Source of the DNA: Phycisphaera mikurensis NBRC 102666
GTDB lineage: Bacteria; Planctomycetota; Phycisphaerae; Phycisphaerales; SM1A02
Length of the DNA: 46,465 nucleotides
NCBI GenBank assembly: GCA_945878575.1
Contig: CAMDUB010000015.1
Location: 1-46,465, forward strand
Direction: 5' to 3'
The position numbers and the translations under genes are program-made. Numbering within the stretch: position 1 is the first letter of the stretch; each line of letters opens with the position of its first letter. The notes beneath the pieces are model-generated. The model searched no databases. It was not told where the DNA came from and saw only the letters and a program-made list of their open reading frames with translations. Below are positions 33,818-42,215 of this stretch, piece after piece.

Positions 33818-35161
33818 GTGGACCTATTCACTCAGGCAAATCGCGGTTGGTGGCGGAGTGCTCCGTGCGTATTGGCCGTGCTCTTTGCATGTGCCGTGCT
33901 GCCAGTGATCATGTTTGGTAGTGACGCCACCAGCGAAGCCTCGGATGAGGCTGCTGCGCATCTACCCACGGTGCTGCAGTTTGCTGCGCAGTTGCCAACA
34001 CCGGACCTGCACGATTACCCCAGCGCTACTGGTCCGGGATATCACTTGCTGATGGCGGTTCCTGCGCGACTTGGCGTTGGCGTACATGGGCTTCGCATCA
34101 TTGCTTCGCTGGCGGGATTAGCGCTGGTGCTCTTGGTATGGCGCACTGCGGCGCGCGCGGCGGGGCCAGCAGTGGCGCTAGCGCTGACCTTACCGCTGTT
34201 GTTTTCTACCTATGTACTGAGCGGTTCCGCGTGGTTGACCACCGATGTACTTTCGGTCTTGATTGGAACAACCATGGTTGCCATCGCCGCGTGGTGGATG
34301 CCAACCACGCGTACGTTTCTAACGCTCGCCGTGTTGTTTGTTGCCGCGCTTTCCGTGCGGCAAACCAACGTATTCCTGGCTGCGCCGATCCTGGCGGCCG
34401 GCATTCTTGGCTCGCCACTTGGTCGTTCGGCGTCCGACGCGGAGCAGTGGAGTGGTGACGAACCGCGCTCATGGAGCCGACTGGCCGCCGCATTCTTGGC
34501 GCTGGTGCCGGCGGCGTTGCTGCTGCTTGCGCTCGTCAATATGTGGGGCGGTTTGATGCCCGCCACGTTCCGTTCGATGCATGACAAGGGATTGAGTCCG
34601 GTAGCGCCGGCGTACGGGTTAGCGCTGCTCGGCACATGGGCCGCGATTGCGCTGCTGCCGATGGCGCCTGAAGTGCTGCACACGGTTCGACGCCATGCTT
34701 TGGCCATCACCTTGGTGGCAAGCTTGGCGTTTCTGGGAGCAGTGGTAGCGGACAGCACCTGGTCGGTGGAGCAGGGTCGTTGGGGCGGGGCGTATTGGAT
34801 GATCGTGAAAGCGTTCCCAGCCATTGGGGGGCGATCGATCGTCATTGTCGCTGCGGCCGTCGTGGGTGCAGTACTTGCCGCCGTGTTGTGGATTCGAGCC
34901 GCGGAGATCCGTCGCGGTCGTCAAGCCACCATCGTCCTGGTGTCGCTGTTAGCGCTCATGGTGGTGCAAGCCGGCAATTCGCAGGTGTGGCAGCGTTACT
35001 TTGATCCAGCCATCTTGGTGGCGCTGGCGTGGCTGATTTCCCTGGGTATCAACCGCACGCGACCGCACTCCGCCGGACGTGCGGTACTCGGCGCGCTCCT
35101 CCTTGCGGGGGTGCAGGCAACGATCTCTACGCTCGATTACTGGATGCCCGTCTTCCGCTGA
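33818..35161 (+). CDS. GT-C-type polytopic glycosyltransferase, ALG10-like
   Basis: Product of 447 residues, mostly hydrophobic with roughly ten or more membrane helices, GTG start at 33818. After the first helix a loop reads SDEAAAHLPTVLQFAAQLPTP and then PSATGPGYHLLMAV; later there is ALSVRQTNVFLAAP. Eukaryotic ALG10/DIE2 alpha-1,2-glucosyltransferases have DE-x-FH-x-PQ, TTxPGLY and RQTN at the same relative places. I therefore call it an ALG10-like GT-C enzyme acting on a polyprenyl-phosphate-linked sugar at the membrane; this is inference from motifs. It directly follows the UbiA-like prenyltransferase with a 9-bp gap, consistent with a lipid-linked donor. A GT39/GT83-type enzyme is the alternative. 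Confidence 0.65.
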   Translation: MDLFTQANRGWWRSAPCVLAVLFACAVLPVIMFGSDATSEASDEAAAHLPTVLQFAAQLPTPDLHDYPSATGPGYHLLMAVPARLGVGVHGLRIIASLAGLALVLLVWRTAARAAGPAVALALTLPLLFSTYVLSGSAWLTTDVLSVLIGTTMVAIAAWWMPTTRTFLTLAVLFVAALSVRQTNVFLAAPILAAGILGSPLGRSASDAEQWSGDEPRSWSRLAAAFLALVPAALLLLALVNMWGGLMPATFRSMHDKGLSPVAPAYGLALLGTWAAIALLPMAPEVLHTVRRHALAITLVASLAFLGAVVADSTWSVEQGRWGGAYWMIVKAFPAIGGRSIVIVAAAVVGAVLAAVLWIRAAEIRRGRQATIVLVSLLALMVVQAGNSQVWQRYFDPAILVALAWLISLGINRTRPHSAGRAVLGALLLAGVQATISTLDYWMPVFR

Positions 35162-35179
35162 GCGGAGCCGCGGGCACGC

Positions 35180-35689
35180 TTACGGAATAATCAATTTGCT
35201 GGCGGGCTTCTGTGCAGCTGCCGACGGTGCTGCCATGGCGGGTGCGCCTGCAACTACTGAACCGGGCGCGGTGCGCATTTGCTCGGCCACCATCCGGGCG
35301 ATGGCGCCGAATCGCATGCCGAGTTCGCGCAGCACTTCATCAAGTTCGCCCGCTTCTTCGGGAGTCAGATTGCCCTTGGTCTTGTCATGCAGAACCTGCA
35401 GGAGGTCCATGGCGAACTTGGATCCCTCAAGATCCACCACCACGCGGCCCTGCGGGTCAGCCATGGTTCCGAGGCCCATGACTGCTTGCGATGCAAGCAA
35501 GCCAACCAAGCTTCGGAATTCTGCTGGTGGAAGCTGCTCGTTGCCGGCTTCGGCAGCGCGTGCGTCCATCGCTGCATCCTTCGCGGCAAGTCGGGTGCGC
35601 TCTGCCTCGGCTTGCGCCTTCCAGTCACTGTCCACATGGATGCTGGGGGCGGGGGCGTCGGACGAGTGCTGGCTGTTCGGGTCGATCAT
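35180..35689 (-). CDS. DUF1844 family protein
   Basis: Small protein of 169 residues. The conserved core is FRSLVGLLASQAVMGLGTMADPQG, then GSKFAMDLLQVLHDKTKGNLTPEEAGELDEVLRELGMRF, the DUF1844 signature common in Planctomycetota and several other phyla. The N-terminal 45 residues are charged (WKAQAEAERTRLAAKDAAMDA), probably a helix; no signal peptide, so cytoplasmic. Function of the family is unknown. It converges on the GT-C gene with 18 bp between and is divergent from the SurA-like gene. Confidence 0.85.
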   Translation of the reverse strand: MIDPNSQHSSDAPAPSIHVDSDWKAQAEAERTRLAAKDAAMDARAAEAGNEQLPPAEFRSLVGLLASQAVMGLGTMADPQGRVVVDLEGSKFAMDLLQVLHDKTKGNLTPEEAGELDEVLRELGMRFGAIARMVAEQMRTAPGSVVAGAPAMAAPSAAAQKPASKLIIP

Positions 35690-35750
35690 GGTGGTCCTTG
35701 TAAGAAGGAGAGGAGTATAGGTCGGTCCCGGCGTACACTTCCCGCGCCCG

Positions 35751-37112
35751 ATGCTTCACCCGATCCGCCAGCGCCCAATCGACACTCTCTGCCGCGTATT
35801 AGCGGCAATTGCTGTGTTGGGCACCATGGGATCGATGGGCTGCACGCCTTCTCCGGAGGTGGAACAGACCGTTCGGGACGTGGACATCAGCGCGTTTTCA
35901 ACGCCGCCAATGGGGCCGCTACCAGAGGTGGTGGCGACACCCCTGCCGCAAGTTGAGCCACCGGGTGTGACCGAAATTGAACACACCGTCACGCTGGCGG
36001 ACGGCACCAAGGTGATTCGTAAAGAAGAAATAGTCACCGCAGCCGATCCCGCCACCGCCGAAGACGACAGCTTGTTCATCGATCAAGGCAATCAGCGGAC
36101 GCTGCGGGTTGGACAGCGGTGGTTGGTGGAGAGTTTGATCGGACAGATCAACGGCCGGCCGATCTTTGCTGAAGAGATCTTCAAGCAGATTGAGGCAGCG
36201 GTGTTGTTGGCGTCGCAGGACCCCAATCCAGAATCGGCACGCACGCAGGTTGACGCGTTGGTGCGCCGTGCCTTTCGGCAGCAGGTGGAATCCGAATTGA
36301 TTCTTGCGGAAGCAGAGAGCAGACTTTCGCCGGAAATGAAGGTCGGCTTGCTCGGTTGGCTGCGCGACTTGCAGGAAACCACGATTGCGGAGCGTGGCGG
36401 TAACCGTGCCAGCGCTGAAGAGGCGCTCCGTGATGAGATGCAAATGTCCGTTGAGGAGTTTGTCACCTTCCGCAAGAACGCCGAGTTGACCAGAGACATC
36501 CTGCGCCGCAAAGTCGAGCCGCGCGTGGTGGTCAGTTGGCGCGATGTTGAACGCTTGTATCGGCAACGGCACGCTGCGTATCAGCCGGATCCGATCTACC
36601 GGCTTGGCCGCATTCGCCTTGCCAAGGAGCAGCAGGCGGACAAGATTGAAACGGTGAAGCGGATGATGGCAGAGAAGAAGTCCTTCACGGAAATTGCTGA
36701 TGCCATAGGCATCCCCGAGCATGGCATGTGGCGCGCAGTCACCGTGTCGGACGGCAAGATGATGATTGCTGATATGACCAACGACTTGCAGAAACTCATC
36801 GCACCGCTGCAGCCGGGAATGATTTCCGAGCCACTCGACGCGCGTACTTCCATGACCTGGTTTGCAGTCATCAGCAAGGAAACGCCGCCGCAAATGTCCA
36901 TCTATGACACTGACTTGCAGCTCTCCTTGCGGGGCGAATTGCAAGGAACGCAAGAGCGTATTGAGCAGGCCCGCTACATCCAGTCATTGCAGAAGCGATG
37001 GTTGGGTGCGAGTATCTCCAAGATGGAAATCCGACTCGTGCAGATTGCCCGTGAGCGGTACTTGGATCCGCTGCGGCCGATGAAGGGTGCGCCGCAGGGT
37101 CCGGCGCGCTGA
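35751..37112 (+). CDS. SurA/PrsA-like lipoprotein, possible parvulin peptidyl-prolyl isomerase
   Basis: Product of 453 residues. The N terminus has two arginines and a hydrophobic stretch VLAAIAVLGTMGSMGC, a plausible but imperfect lipobox. A Pro-rich segment follows. From about residue 120, LIGQINGRPIFAEEIFKQI and LVRRAFRQQVESELILAEAESRL look like the SurA-type N-terminal chaperone domain. Next is a helix-rich part (DEMQMSVEEFVTFRKNAELTRDIL), then a region with IYRLGRIRLAKEQQADKIETVKRMM, TEIADAI and LIAPLQPGMISEPLDARTSMTWFAVISKE in parvulin order (beta-alpha-beta, PGMISEP, final strand). The parvulin part is diverged, so catalytic activity is doubtful; a chaperone for outer-compartment proteins is the safer inference. 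Confidence 0.7.
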   Translation: MLHPIRQRPIDTLCRVLAAIAVLGTMGSMGCTPSPEVEQTVRDVDISAFSTPPMGPLPEVVATPLPQVEPPGVTEIEHTVTLADGTKVIRKEEIVTAADPATAEDDSLFIDQGNQRTLRVGQRWLVESLIGQINGRPIFAEEIFKQIEAAVLLASQDPNPESARTQVDALVRRAFRQQVESELILAEAESRLSPEMKVGLLGWLRDLQETTIAERGGNRASAEEALRDEMQMSVEEFVTFRKNAELTRDILRRKVEPRVVVSWRDVERLYRQRHAAYQPDPIYRLGRIRLAKEQQADKIETVKRMMAEKKSFTEIADAIGIPEHGMWRAVTVSDGKMMIADMTNDLQKLIAPLQPGMISEPLDARTSMTWFAVISKETPPQMSIYDTDLQLSLRGELQGTQERIEQARYIQSLQKRWLGASISKMEIRLVQIARERYLDPLRPMKGAPQGPAR

Positions 37113-37119
37113 CTTGGGC

Positions 37120-37137
37120 GCCTCACTGGGTTGAGGC
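37120..37137. terminator. Candidate bidirectional terminator
   Basis: GCCTCA (37120-37125), loop CTGGGT, TGAGGC (37132-37137): a perfect 6-bp stem, extendable by flanking GG/CC over a one-base bulge. It fills the 26-bp gap between the SurA-like gene and the convergent YraN gene. No U tract. Confidence 0.42.
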
Positions 37138-37138
37138 C

Positions 37139-37558
37139 CTACCAAGGCGTCCCACCCGCATCGAACGCGTGTGGCCAGTGCAGCACGGTGAACGTGCCAT
37201 CGGTCTCCACCGATACCGCCACTACGTCAAACTGAAACATGCGGTCATGGAATTCCGGTCGCTCGAGCAGCGTCGCGGCAAGTCGCACCAGATTCCCTTG
37301 CTTCACTGCGTCGACGCGCTCCTCGGGGTTCCACGGTCCACGACGCGTCTTCACTTCAACAATCGCTACCGCGCCACCCGGCGCGAGGGCAACGATGTCC
37401 GCTTCATCGTCGCCGATGCGCAGGTTCCGCTCCATGACCGTGTAGCCGCGATCTGCCAAGTACTGCGCGGCGGCGCGTTCGCCAGCCGCTCCGATTTCGG
37501 CGCGTGACAATGAGTTGCTCGTTGGCTCCATCGCAGCGAGCGTAGGAGAGCAATGCAC
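37139..37558 (-). CDS. YraN/UPF0102 family endonuclease-like protein
   Basis: Product of 139 residues, or 130 if the in-frame ATG at 37531 (MEPTSNSLSRAEIG) is used. Family motifs: GAAGERAAAQYLADRGYTVMERNLRI, DDEADIVALAPGGAVAIVEVKTRRG and NLVRLAATLL. The D-x(n)-E-x-K pattern (ADIVA ... VEVK) is that of restriction-endonuclease-fold nucleases. UPF0102 members are usually near rnhB or rpl genes; here the neighbours are a SurA-like gene and an amidotransferase. Cellular role unknown. Confidence 0.88.
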   Translation of the reverse strand: MHCSPTLAAMEPTSNSLSRAEIGAAGERAAAQYLADRGYTVMERNLRIGDDEADIVALAPGGAVAIVEVKTRRGPWNPEERVDAVKQGNLVRLAATLLERPEFHDRMFQFDVVAVSVETDGTFTVLHWPHAFDAGGTPW

Positions 37559-37607
37559 CTACCCACCACTATTGGGCGGAAAGGCAGCGCAGATTGATGG
37601 CGATCAG

Positions 37608-38357
37608 TTAGTGATGCACCCAGCCCGGCGCAACCAGACCGGTTTGCTGTCGACCAGCTGGGAAGAGCAGCAAATTTGCCAACTCAAAGACTCGCTTCGA
37701 GTTGCGCTCGGCAGCCGGGTAGTGCTCCGCGGTGGCTTGGCGCAGATTGGACTTGGTGGTGCCAACTACAGCGAGTTCTGCATCGGTGGCTGAATCAATC
37801 TCGCCAAGGATGGTCTCGCGGGTCCACTCGGGGTGGTACTGAATTCCGTAACTCAGTGCGCCCACGCGGAACGCCTGCACCGGGCAGGCTTCGCCCTTCA
37901 TCACCACGGTGGCGCCTTCCGGCAACTTTGAAACATGGTCCCCGTGGCTCTCAAAGACGTACTGCGTCCAGCCAATGCCAGCGTGGAGCACGTCTTCAAC
38001 GCCGATACCGGTAGCACGTACGGGAACCCAGCCGAGTTCAGGCTTGGTCATGGTGGCTACTTCGCCGCCAAGCGCCTTCGCAAGCATCTGTGCGCCGAGG
38101 CAGATTCCAAGAACGGGGACCTGGCGGGCGTGCGCCTCGCGCATGAGTTCCAGCTCAGGTGCGTTCCAGGCATCGTTGCCGTTGGCAGACTGCGGGCCGC
38201 CGAGCGAAACGAGACCGTGCACGTCATCAAGATCATTGGGCAGCGGTTGTCCAAGATCAACGCGAACGATACGAACGCGTTGACCATGGGCGCGGAGCGA
38301 AACTCCCAGGAGTCCCGGGTCGCTGATCTTGGAATGCTGGATGACAAGGATGGCCAT
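37608..38357 (-). CDS. Class I glutamine amidotransferase domain protein (GMP synthase-like)
   Basis: From the ATG at 38357 the product has 249 residues and starts MAILVIQHSKISDPGLLG, the normal start of stand-alone class I amidotransferases. The oxyanion/gly region is GLVSLGGPQSANG; the catalytic cysteine is in VLGICLGAQMLAKALGG; the His/Glu of the triad are in SYGIQYHPEWTRE. Upstream codons in the same frame are unconserved. Such stand-alone proteins release ammonia or act on gamma-glutamyl compounds; the acceptor is not known. It follows dxs on the same strand with 55 bp between. Confidence 0.87.
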   Translation of the reverse strand: MAILVIQHSKISDPGLLGVSLRAHGQRVRIVRVDLGQPLPNDLDDVHGLVSLGGPQSANGNDAWNAPELELMREAHARQVPVLGICLGAQMLAKALGGEVATMTKPELGWVPVRATGIGVEDVLHAGIGWTQYVFESHGDHVSKLPEGATVVMKGEACPVQAFRVGALSYGIQYHPEWTRETILGEIDSATDAELAVVGTTKSNLRQATAEHYPAAERNSKRVFELANLLLFPAGRQQTGLVAPGWVHH

Positions 38358-38412
38358 CGTGGTTCTCGAGGTGGGACTGACAGGGTGGATCAAACAGGGT
38401 GACGCTAGCGGA

Positions 38413-40389
38413 TCAGACAGCGCTCGTAGAGCGCGTTGGTGCGCTGGTCGCGTTGACTGGTGTGGATCGACCTTCAATCACTGATCGAACAGTACGGGCG
38501 ATCGCTGCAGGATCAAGCCCGCAATCGACCAACTGTTCCTTGCGTTCGCCATGGTGGATCCAGAAGTCTGGAATCGCCAAGCGCGTGACGAGTCGTGTAT
38601 CCAAACCGTGATCATTGCATGCCTCCAAGACGCACGCGCCGAAGCCGCCGCGGATGGAGTGATCTTCAATGGTTACTACCGGGATCCCGCGTCCGAGCAG
38701 GTCCTTGAGAAGCGCCACATCAATGGGCTTGGCAAAGCGTGCGTCGTACAGGTCAACGGTGTACTCACCGAGGAGGGCGATCGCTTCTGCAGACTCATGC
38801 GCCATCGTGCCAAACGCAACGATGGCAACATCCGGCCGTGCATGGCGAATCAGCGCGCGCGACTTGCCGAGTTCAAACGGTGGGCAAGCGGTGTTGGTGA
38901 AGCGATCGATCACTCCCTCGCGCGGATAGCGGAGGCTGGTGATACCGGCTTCGTAATTCGCCATGAAATCAAGCGCAGCCTTCATGCTTGGCTCATCGAG
39001 AGCGCCCATGATGACGGCGTTCGGCAGTACGGAAAGCATGGCGATATCGCAGAAGCCGTGATGCACCGCGCCGTCGCCGCCAACCAGTCCGGCGCGATCG
39101 AGGCAGAGACGCAACGGCAGGCCTTGCAGAGCAGCTTCCTGGAAGCACTGATCAAACGCGCGCTGCAGGAACGTGCTGTACACGGCCATGAACGGCTTCC
39201 AGCCAGTCTTGGCAAGACCGCACATCATGTCGGCCGCGTGACTCTCGCAGATGCCGGTGTCCCAGACGCGGTCAGGGACCTTGGCCTGCACCTTGGAGAT
39301 GCCCGTACCGTCTGGCATAGCAGCGGTGCACGCCACCACCTTTGGATCGCGCGCCATCAGGTTGGTCATCGCTTCGCCGAACGCCGCGGTGAAGGATCGA
39401 CCACTCTTCTTCAGTTCAACGCGGCAGCCTTCGTTCTCCATGTCGTCGAGCATGCTGAACGGGCTCGGTGAGTGGAAGGTGCAACTGTCTTGCTCGGCAA
39501 ATCCGAAGCCCTTGCCCTTCACGGTCTTCACATGCAGCACCATCGGGCGATCGAATTCCTTGGCTTCATTGAGGACATCCACCAAGGCCTTGATGTCATG
39601 GCCGTCGACGGGTCCAACCGTGACGAGGTTGAAATGCTCAAACCATCCGTTGGTGTGCACTTCATGCGCGAGATTCTTGGAGACTTCGCCCAAGCGGTGG
39701 TAGATCTCCGCCAGCGTGCTGCCGCCCGGCATGTGCTTAGCAAATTCGCGCGCCGTCTTCTTGAATTCACTGTAACCCTGGCTCAGGCGCACATGGTCAA
39801 AGTACGCAGCGACCGCGCCTTGTGGCTTAGCGATCGACATGCCGTTGTCATTGAGCACCACCAAGAACTGACGGTGCAGGGTGCCGGCGTTGTTCAGGCC
39901 TTCCATCGCCACACCGTTCACGATGCTGGCGTCGCCAATCACCACCGCAACGCGGCGACCATCAGCGTTGTCAGCGGTCCAGCCTTCGCCACCGAGCGTA
40001 TCGCCGCGCGCTACACCAACAGCGGTGGAGATACCAGTACCGGCGTGACCAACCGAGAAGAGATCGAAGTTTGATTCGCGTGGCTCCGGGAAGCCGGACA
40101 TGCCGCCGCGCTGACGCAGCTTTCCTAAGAGGTGCTGCCGTCCGGTGAGGAGCTTGTGCGTGTAGCACTGGTGGCCAACATCCCACAGCAAACGATCATG
40201 ACCAAAGTCAAACACGTAATGCATGGCGATGGTCAGATCTACCACGCCAAGATTCGGCGCAAGGTGGCCGCCCGACTTTGCTACTTGGTCACAAATGGCT
40301 TGACGAACTTCAGCTGCCAGTTGCGGCAATTGTTCGATGGAGAGCTTCTTGAGGTCGGCGGGACCAGCGATCGATGGGAGGAGCTTCAT
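38413..40389 (-). CDS. dxs: 1-deoxy-D-xylulose-5-phosphate synthase
   Basis: Thiamine-diphosphate enzyme joining pyruvate and glyceraldehyde 3-phosphate, first step of the MEP pathway. Product of 658 residues. Motifs: SGGHLAPNLGVVDLTIAMHYVFD, LLWDVGHQCYTHKLLTGR, FSVGHAGTGISTAVGVA. The ThDP motif reads GDASIVNGVAMEGLNNAG up to LNDNGMSI (residues about 152-184), with the common GDGA replaced by GDAS. Then GHDIKALVDVL, HVKTVKGKGF and the transketolase C-terminal parts SHAADMMCGLAKTGWKPF and LDRAGLVGGDGAVHHG. Downstream of the polyprenyl synthase gene on the same strand (109-bp gap), giving an isoprenoid unit. Confidence 0.96.
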   Translation of the reverse strand: MKLLPSIAGPADLKKLSIEQLPQLAAEVRQAICDQVAKSGGHLAPNLGVVDLTIAMHYVFDFGHDRLLWDVGHQCYTHKLLTGRQHLLGKLRQRGGMSGFPEPRESNFDLFSVGHAGTGISTAVGVARGDTLGGEGWTADNADGRRVAVVIGDASIVNGVAMEGLNNAGTLHRQFLVVLNDNGMSIAKPQGAVAAYFDHVRLSQGYSEFKKTAREFAKHMPGGSTLAEIYHRLGEVSKNLAHEVHTNGWFEHFNLVTVGPVDGHDIKALVDVLNEAKEFDRPMVLHVKTVKGKGFGFAEQDSCTFHSPSPFSMLDDMENEGCRVELKKSGRSFTAAFGEAMTNLMARDPKVVACTAAMPDGTGISKVQAKVPDRVWDTGICESHAADMMCGLAKTGWKPFMAVYSTFLQRAFDQCFQEAALQGLPLRLCLDRAGLVGGDGAVHHGFCDIAMLSVLPNAVIMGALDEPSMKAALDFMANYEAGITSLRYPREGVIDRFTNTACPPFELGKSRALIRHARPDVAIVAFGTMAHESAEAIALLGEYTVDLYDARFAKPIDVALLKDLLGRGIPVVTIEDHSIRGGFGACVLEACNDHGLDTRLVTRLAIPDFWIHHGERKEQLVDCGLDPAAIARTVRSVIEGRSTPVNATSAPTRSTSAV

Positions 40390-40498
40390 GGGGGAGTCTT
40401 GGGTACCTGTCAGCGCACGACCATTGGTGATTCGGGCGCTCCGCTAACGTCGCCACGGGGGCTTTCGGAAGCGGTGGGAAAGTGTAGCGCAGTGTTGG

Positions 40499-41374
40499 TT
40501 ATTTAGTCCGAGTTGCCAGGGCGTGGGCGGTCAAACGGAGGGGTTCAGCGGCATTTCCCAACGGTTGGAGGGCGCTCAAGGCAATTTCCAAGAGATGCGC
40601 CACGTGGCGATGGCTTTCGTCAAGGCCAAAGACGCTTGGATAGGTGAGCTTTCCTGCATCCCGGTCTTTGCCGGCAGCCTTGCCGAGGTGCTCGGTCGAC
40701 TGGGTTTCGTCCAAGATGTCATCGACCACCTGGAACATCAGTCCCATGGACTCGCCGTAGGTGGTGAGCGCGTGGAGGCGGGATTCGTCGGGCGTTCCGC
40801 ACAGGGCGCCCATGCGACACGCGCAGCGGATCAGCGCGCCGGTCTTGTTGTCGTGCACCAAGCGAAGGCGCTCGGCCGCGGGAAGATTTCCCGGGAATCC
40901 GGCAAGGGTGTCGTAGACCTGACCGGTGATCATCGCAGTGGTAGCGGAGGCCAATTCCCGGGCAATGTCCGCCGCGCGTACCGGTGATTCAAGGGCAATT
41001 TCCACCGCTACCGAAGTCAATGCGTCGCCAGCCAGGATGGCGAGTGCTTCGCCGTGGGCTTTATGAGTGGTGGGGCGACCGCGGCGGAGGTCGTCATTGT
41101 CCAGGGCCGGAAGGTCATCATGAACCAAACTAAAGCAGTGGATCATTTCCAGGGCGATCGCCGCAGGAACGGCGTCCGCACGGCGGCCACTCACTGCCTC
41201 GCATGCGCGCAAGGTGAGTACCGGGCGCACGCGCTTACCGCCTCCTAACACCGCGTACTGCATCGCTTCGCGCAATCTGGGCGCCAAGAGATGATCGGCC
41301 AGCGCCTGATTGAGCGCAGTTTCGACCTCAATAATGAGTTGGGAATCCGTTGCGTGCGTGCCGAGCGCGGTCAT
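40499..41374 (-). CDS. ispA: Short-chain polyprenyl diphosphate synthase (farnesyl diphosphate synthase type)
   Basis: Trans-prenyltransferase making geranyl/farnesyl diphosphate. From the ATG at 41374 the product has 291 residues, starting MTALGTHATDSQLIIEVE; an in-frame start further up would add 12 unconserved residues. Motifs: AVLGGGKRVRPVLTLRACEA, first Asp-rich LVHDDLPALDNDDLRRGRPTTHK, GDALTSVAVE, and second Asp-rich FQVVDDILDETQSTEHLGKAAGKD. The DDxxxxD spacing of the first motif marks bacterial FPP synthases. It precedes dxs and is divergent from the exbB-like gene. It would supply the allylic primer for UppS. Confidence 0.93.
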   Translation of the reverse strand: MTALGTHATDSQLIIEVETALNQALADHLLAPRLREAMQYAVLGGGKRVRPVLTLRACEAVSGRRADAVPAAIALEMIHCFSLVHDDLPALDNDDLRRGRPTTHKAHGEALAILAGDALTSVAVEIALESPVRAADIARELASATTAMITGQVYDTLAGFPGNLPAAERLRLVHDNKTGALIRCACRMGALCGTPDESRLHALTTYGESMGLMFQVVDDILDETQSTEHLGKAAGKDRDAGKLTYPSVFGLDESHRHVAHLLEIALSALQPLGNAAEPLRLTAHALATRTK

Positions 41375-41440
41375 TCCGCGGAGTGTACCGAACTCCGTAT
41401 GATTCCTCACTCGCCGCTCCCCCCGCGGTCCCCACCCACC

Positions 41441-42136
41441 ATGATCGAATCATTCCTAGCACTGATGCACCGCGGCGGACCAGTCATGTGGCCGCTCTTC
41501 ATCCTGAGCGTCGTTTCCGTGGCCGTGTCCTTTGAGCGCGGGGTATTTTGGTTCAAGCAGAACGGCCCCGGCGCGAAGCGTGGGTTTGTGTTGCTCATGG
41601 AGTCCTTCCGCCGCGGCGATCGTGCCCGCGTGGATGCATTGGCGGGTACCAGTGACACCGTGTATTCGCGGGTCGCCACAGCGCTCCTCAACGATGGCGC
41701 CAGCGATGCAGTCGCCGTGGGTTCGGTTGAAGCCGAGCGCATTCGGATGGACCGTTGCATGGCCACGCTTTCCACCATCATTACCGCAGCCCCGATGCTT
41801 GGCATTCTGGGAACCGTCACGGGAATCATCCGCAGCTTTGAGTTGCTTGGTGGCGGCGGGGCGATGGTTGATCCGCGCGCGATCTCCGGTGGTATCGGTG
41901 AGGCGCTGGTGGCAACCGCATCCGGACTGGTCGTTGCGTTGCTTTCGCTGTTCCCGTTCATGGGCTACGGCGCGCAGCGTGAAAACACGCTGGGACGCTT
42001 AGAGACCATGATTGCAGTTGCGCAGCTCACCTTCGGCACAGCGCCGCCGCCGCGCGCTCATCACGAGCCATCGACCGACCCAAATCACACCCATGAGCGT
42101 GCTCCCGCAGAGATTGGCGCTCCGCAGCACGTTTGA
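41441..42136 (+). CDS. MotA/TolQ/ExbB proton-channel family protein
   Basis: Product of 231 residues from ATG 41441. Three hydrophobic helices: near residues 12-30 (GGPVMWPLFILSVVSVAVSFE), near 110-135 (MATLSTIITAAPMLGILGTVTGIIRSF) and near 155-180 (GEALVATASGLVVALLSLFPF), the family arrangement, with AAPMLGILGTVTG and GEALVATASGL as signature. These proteins form the proton channel of a TolQR/ExbBD-type motor in the inner membrane. The C-terminal 30 residues are His/Pro-rich (HHEPSTDPNHTHERAP). No ExbD/TolR partner follows: the next gene is a prepilin on the other strand, so the partner must be elsewhere. Confidence 0.9.
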   Translation: MIESFLALMHRGGPVMWPLFILSVVSVAVSFERGVFWFKQNGPGAKRGFVLLMESFRRGDRARVDALAGTSDTVYSRVATALLNDGASDAVAVGSVEAERIRMDRCMATLSTIITAAPMLGILGTVTGIIRSFELLGGGGAMVDPRAISGGIGEALVATASGLVVALLSLFPFMGYGAQRENTLGRLETMIAVAQLTFGTAPPPRAHHEPSTDPNHTHERAPAEIGAPQHV

Positions 42137-42215
42137 GTGCGGTGCAGTCGAGCGGCAACCAGTCGGCGGTGTCGCTTCGCGATGCGGTTGATGACCGACC
42201 CGGAAGCCTTGAATC

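Noticed and set aside
35919-36953. Open frame of 344 codons antisense to the SurA-like gene
   Set aside because: The plus-strand frame has a lipoprotein signal and chaperone-like motifs; the antisense frame has neither.
38551-39471. Open frame of 306 codons antisense to dxs
   Set aside because: dxs is unmistakable on the minus strand.
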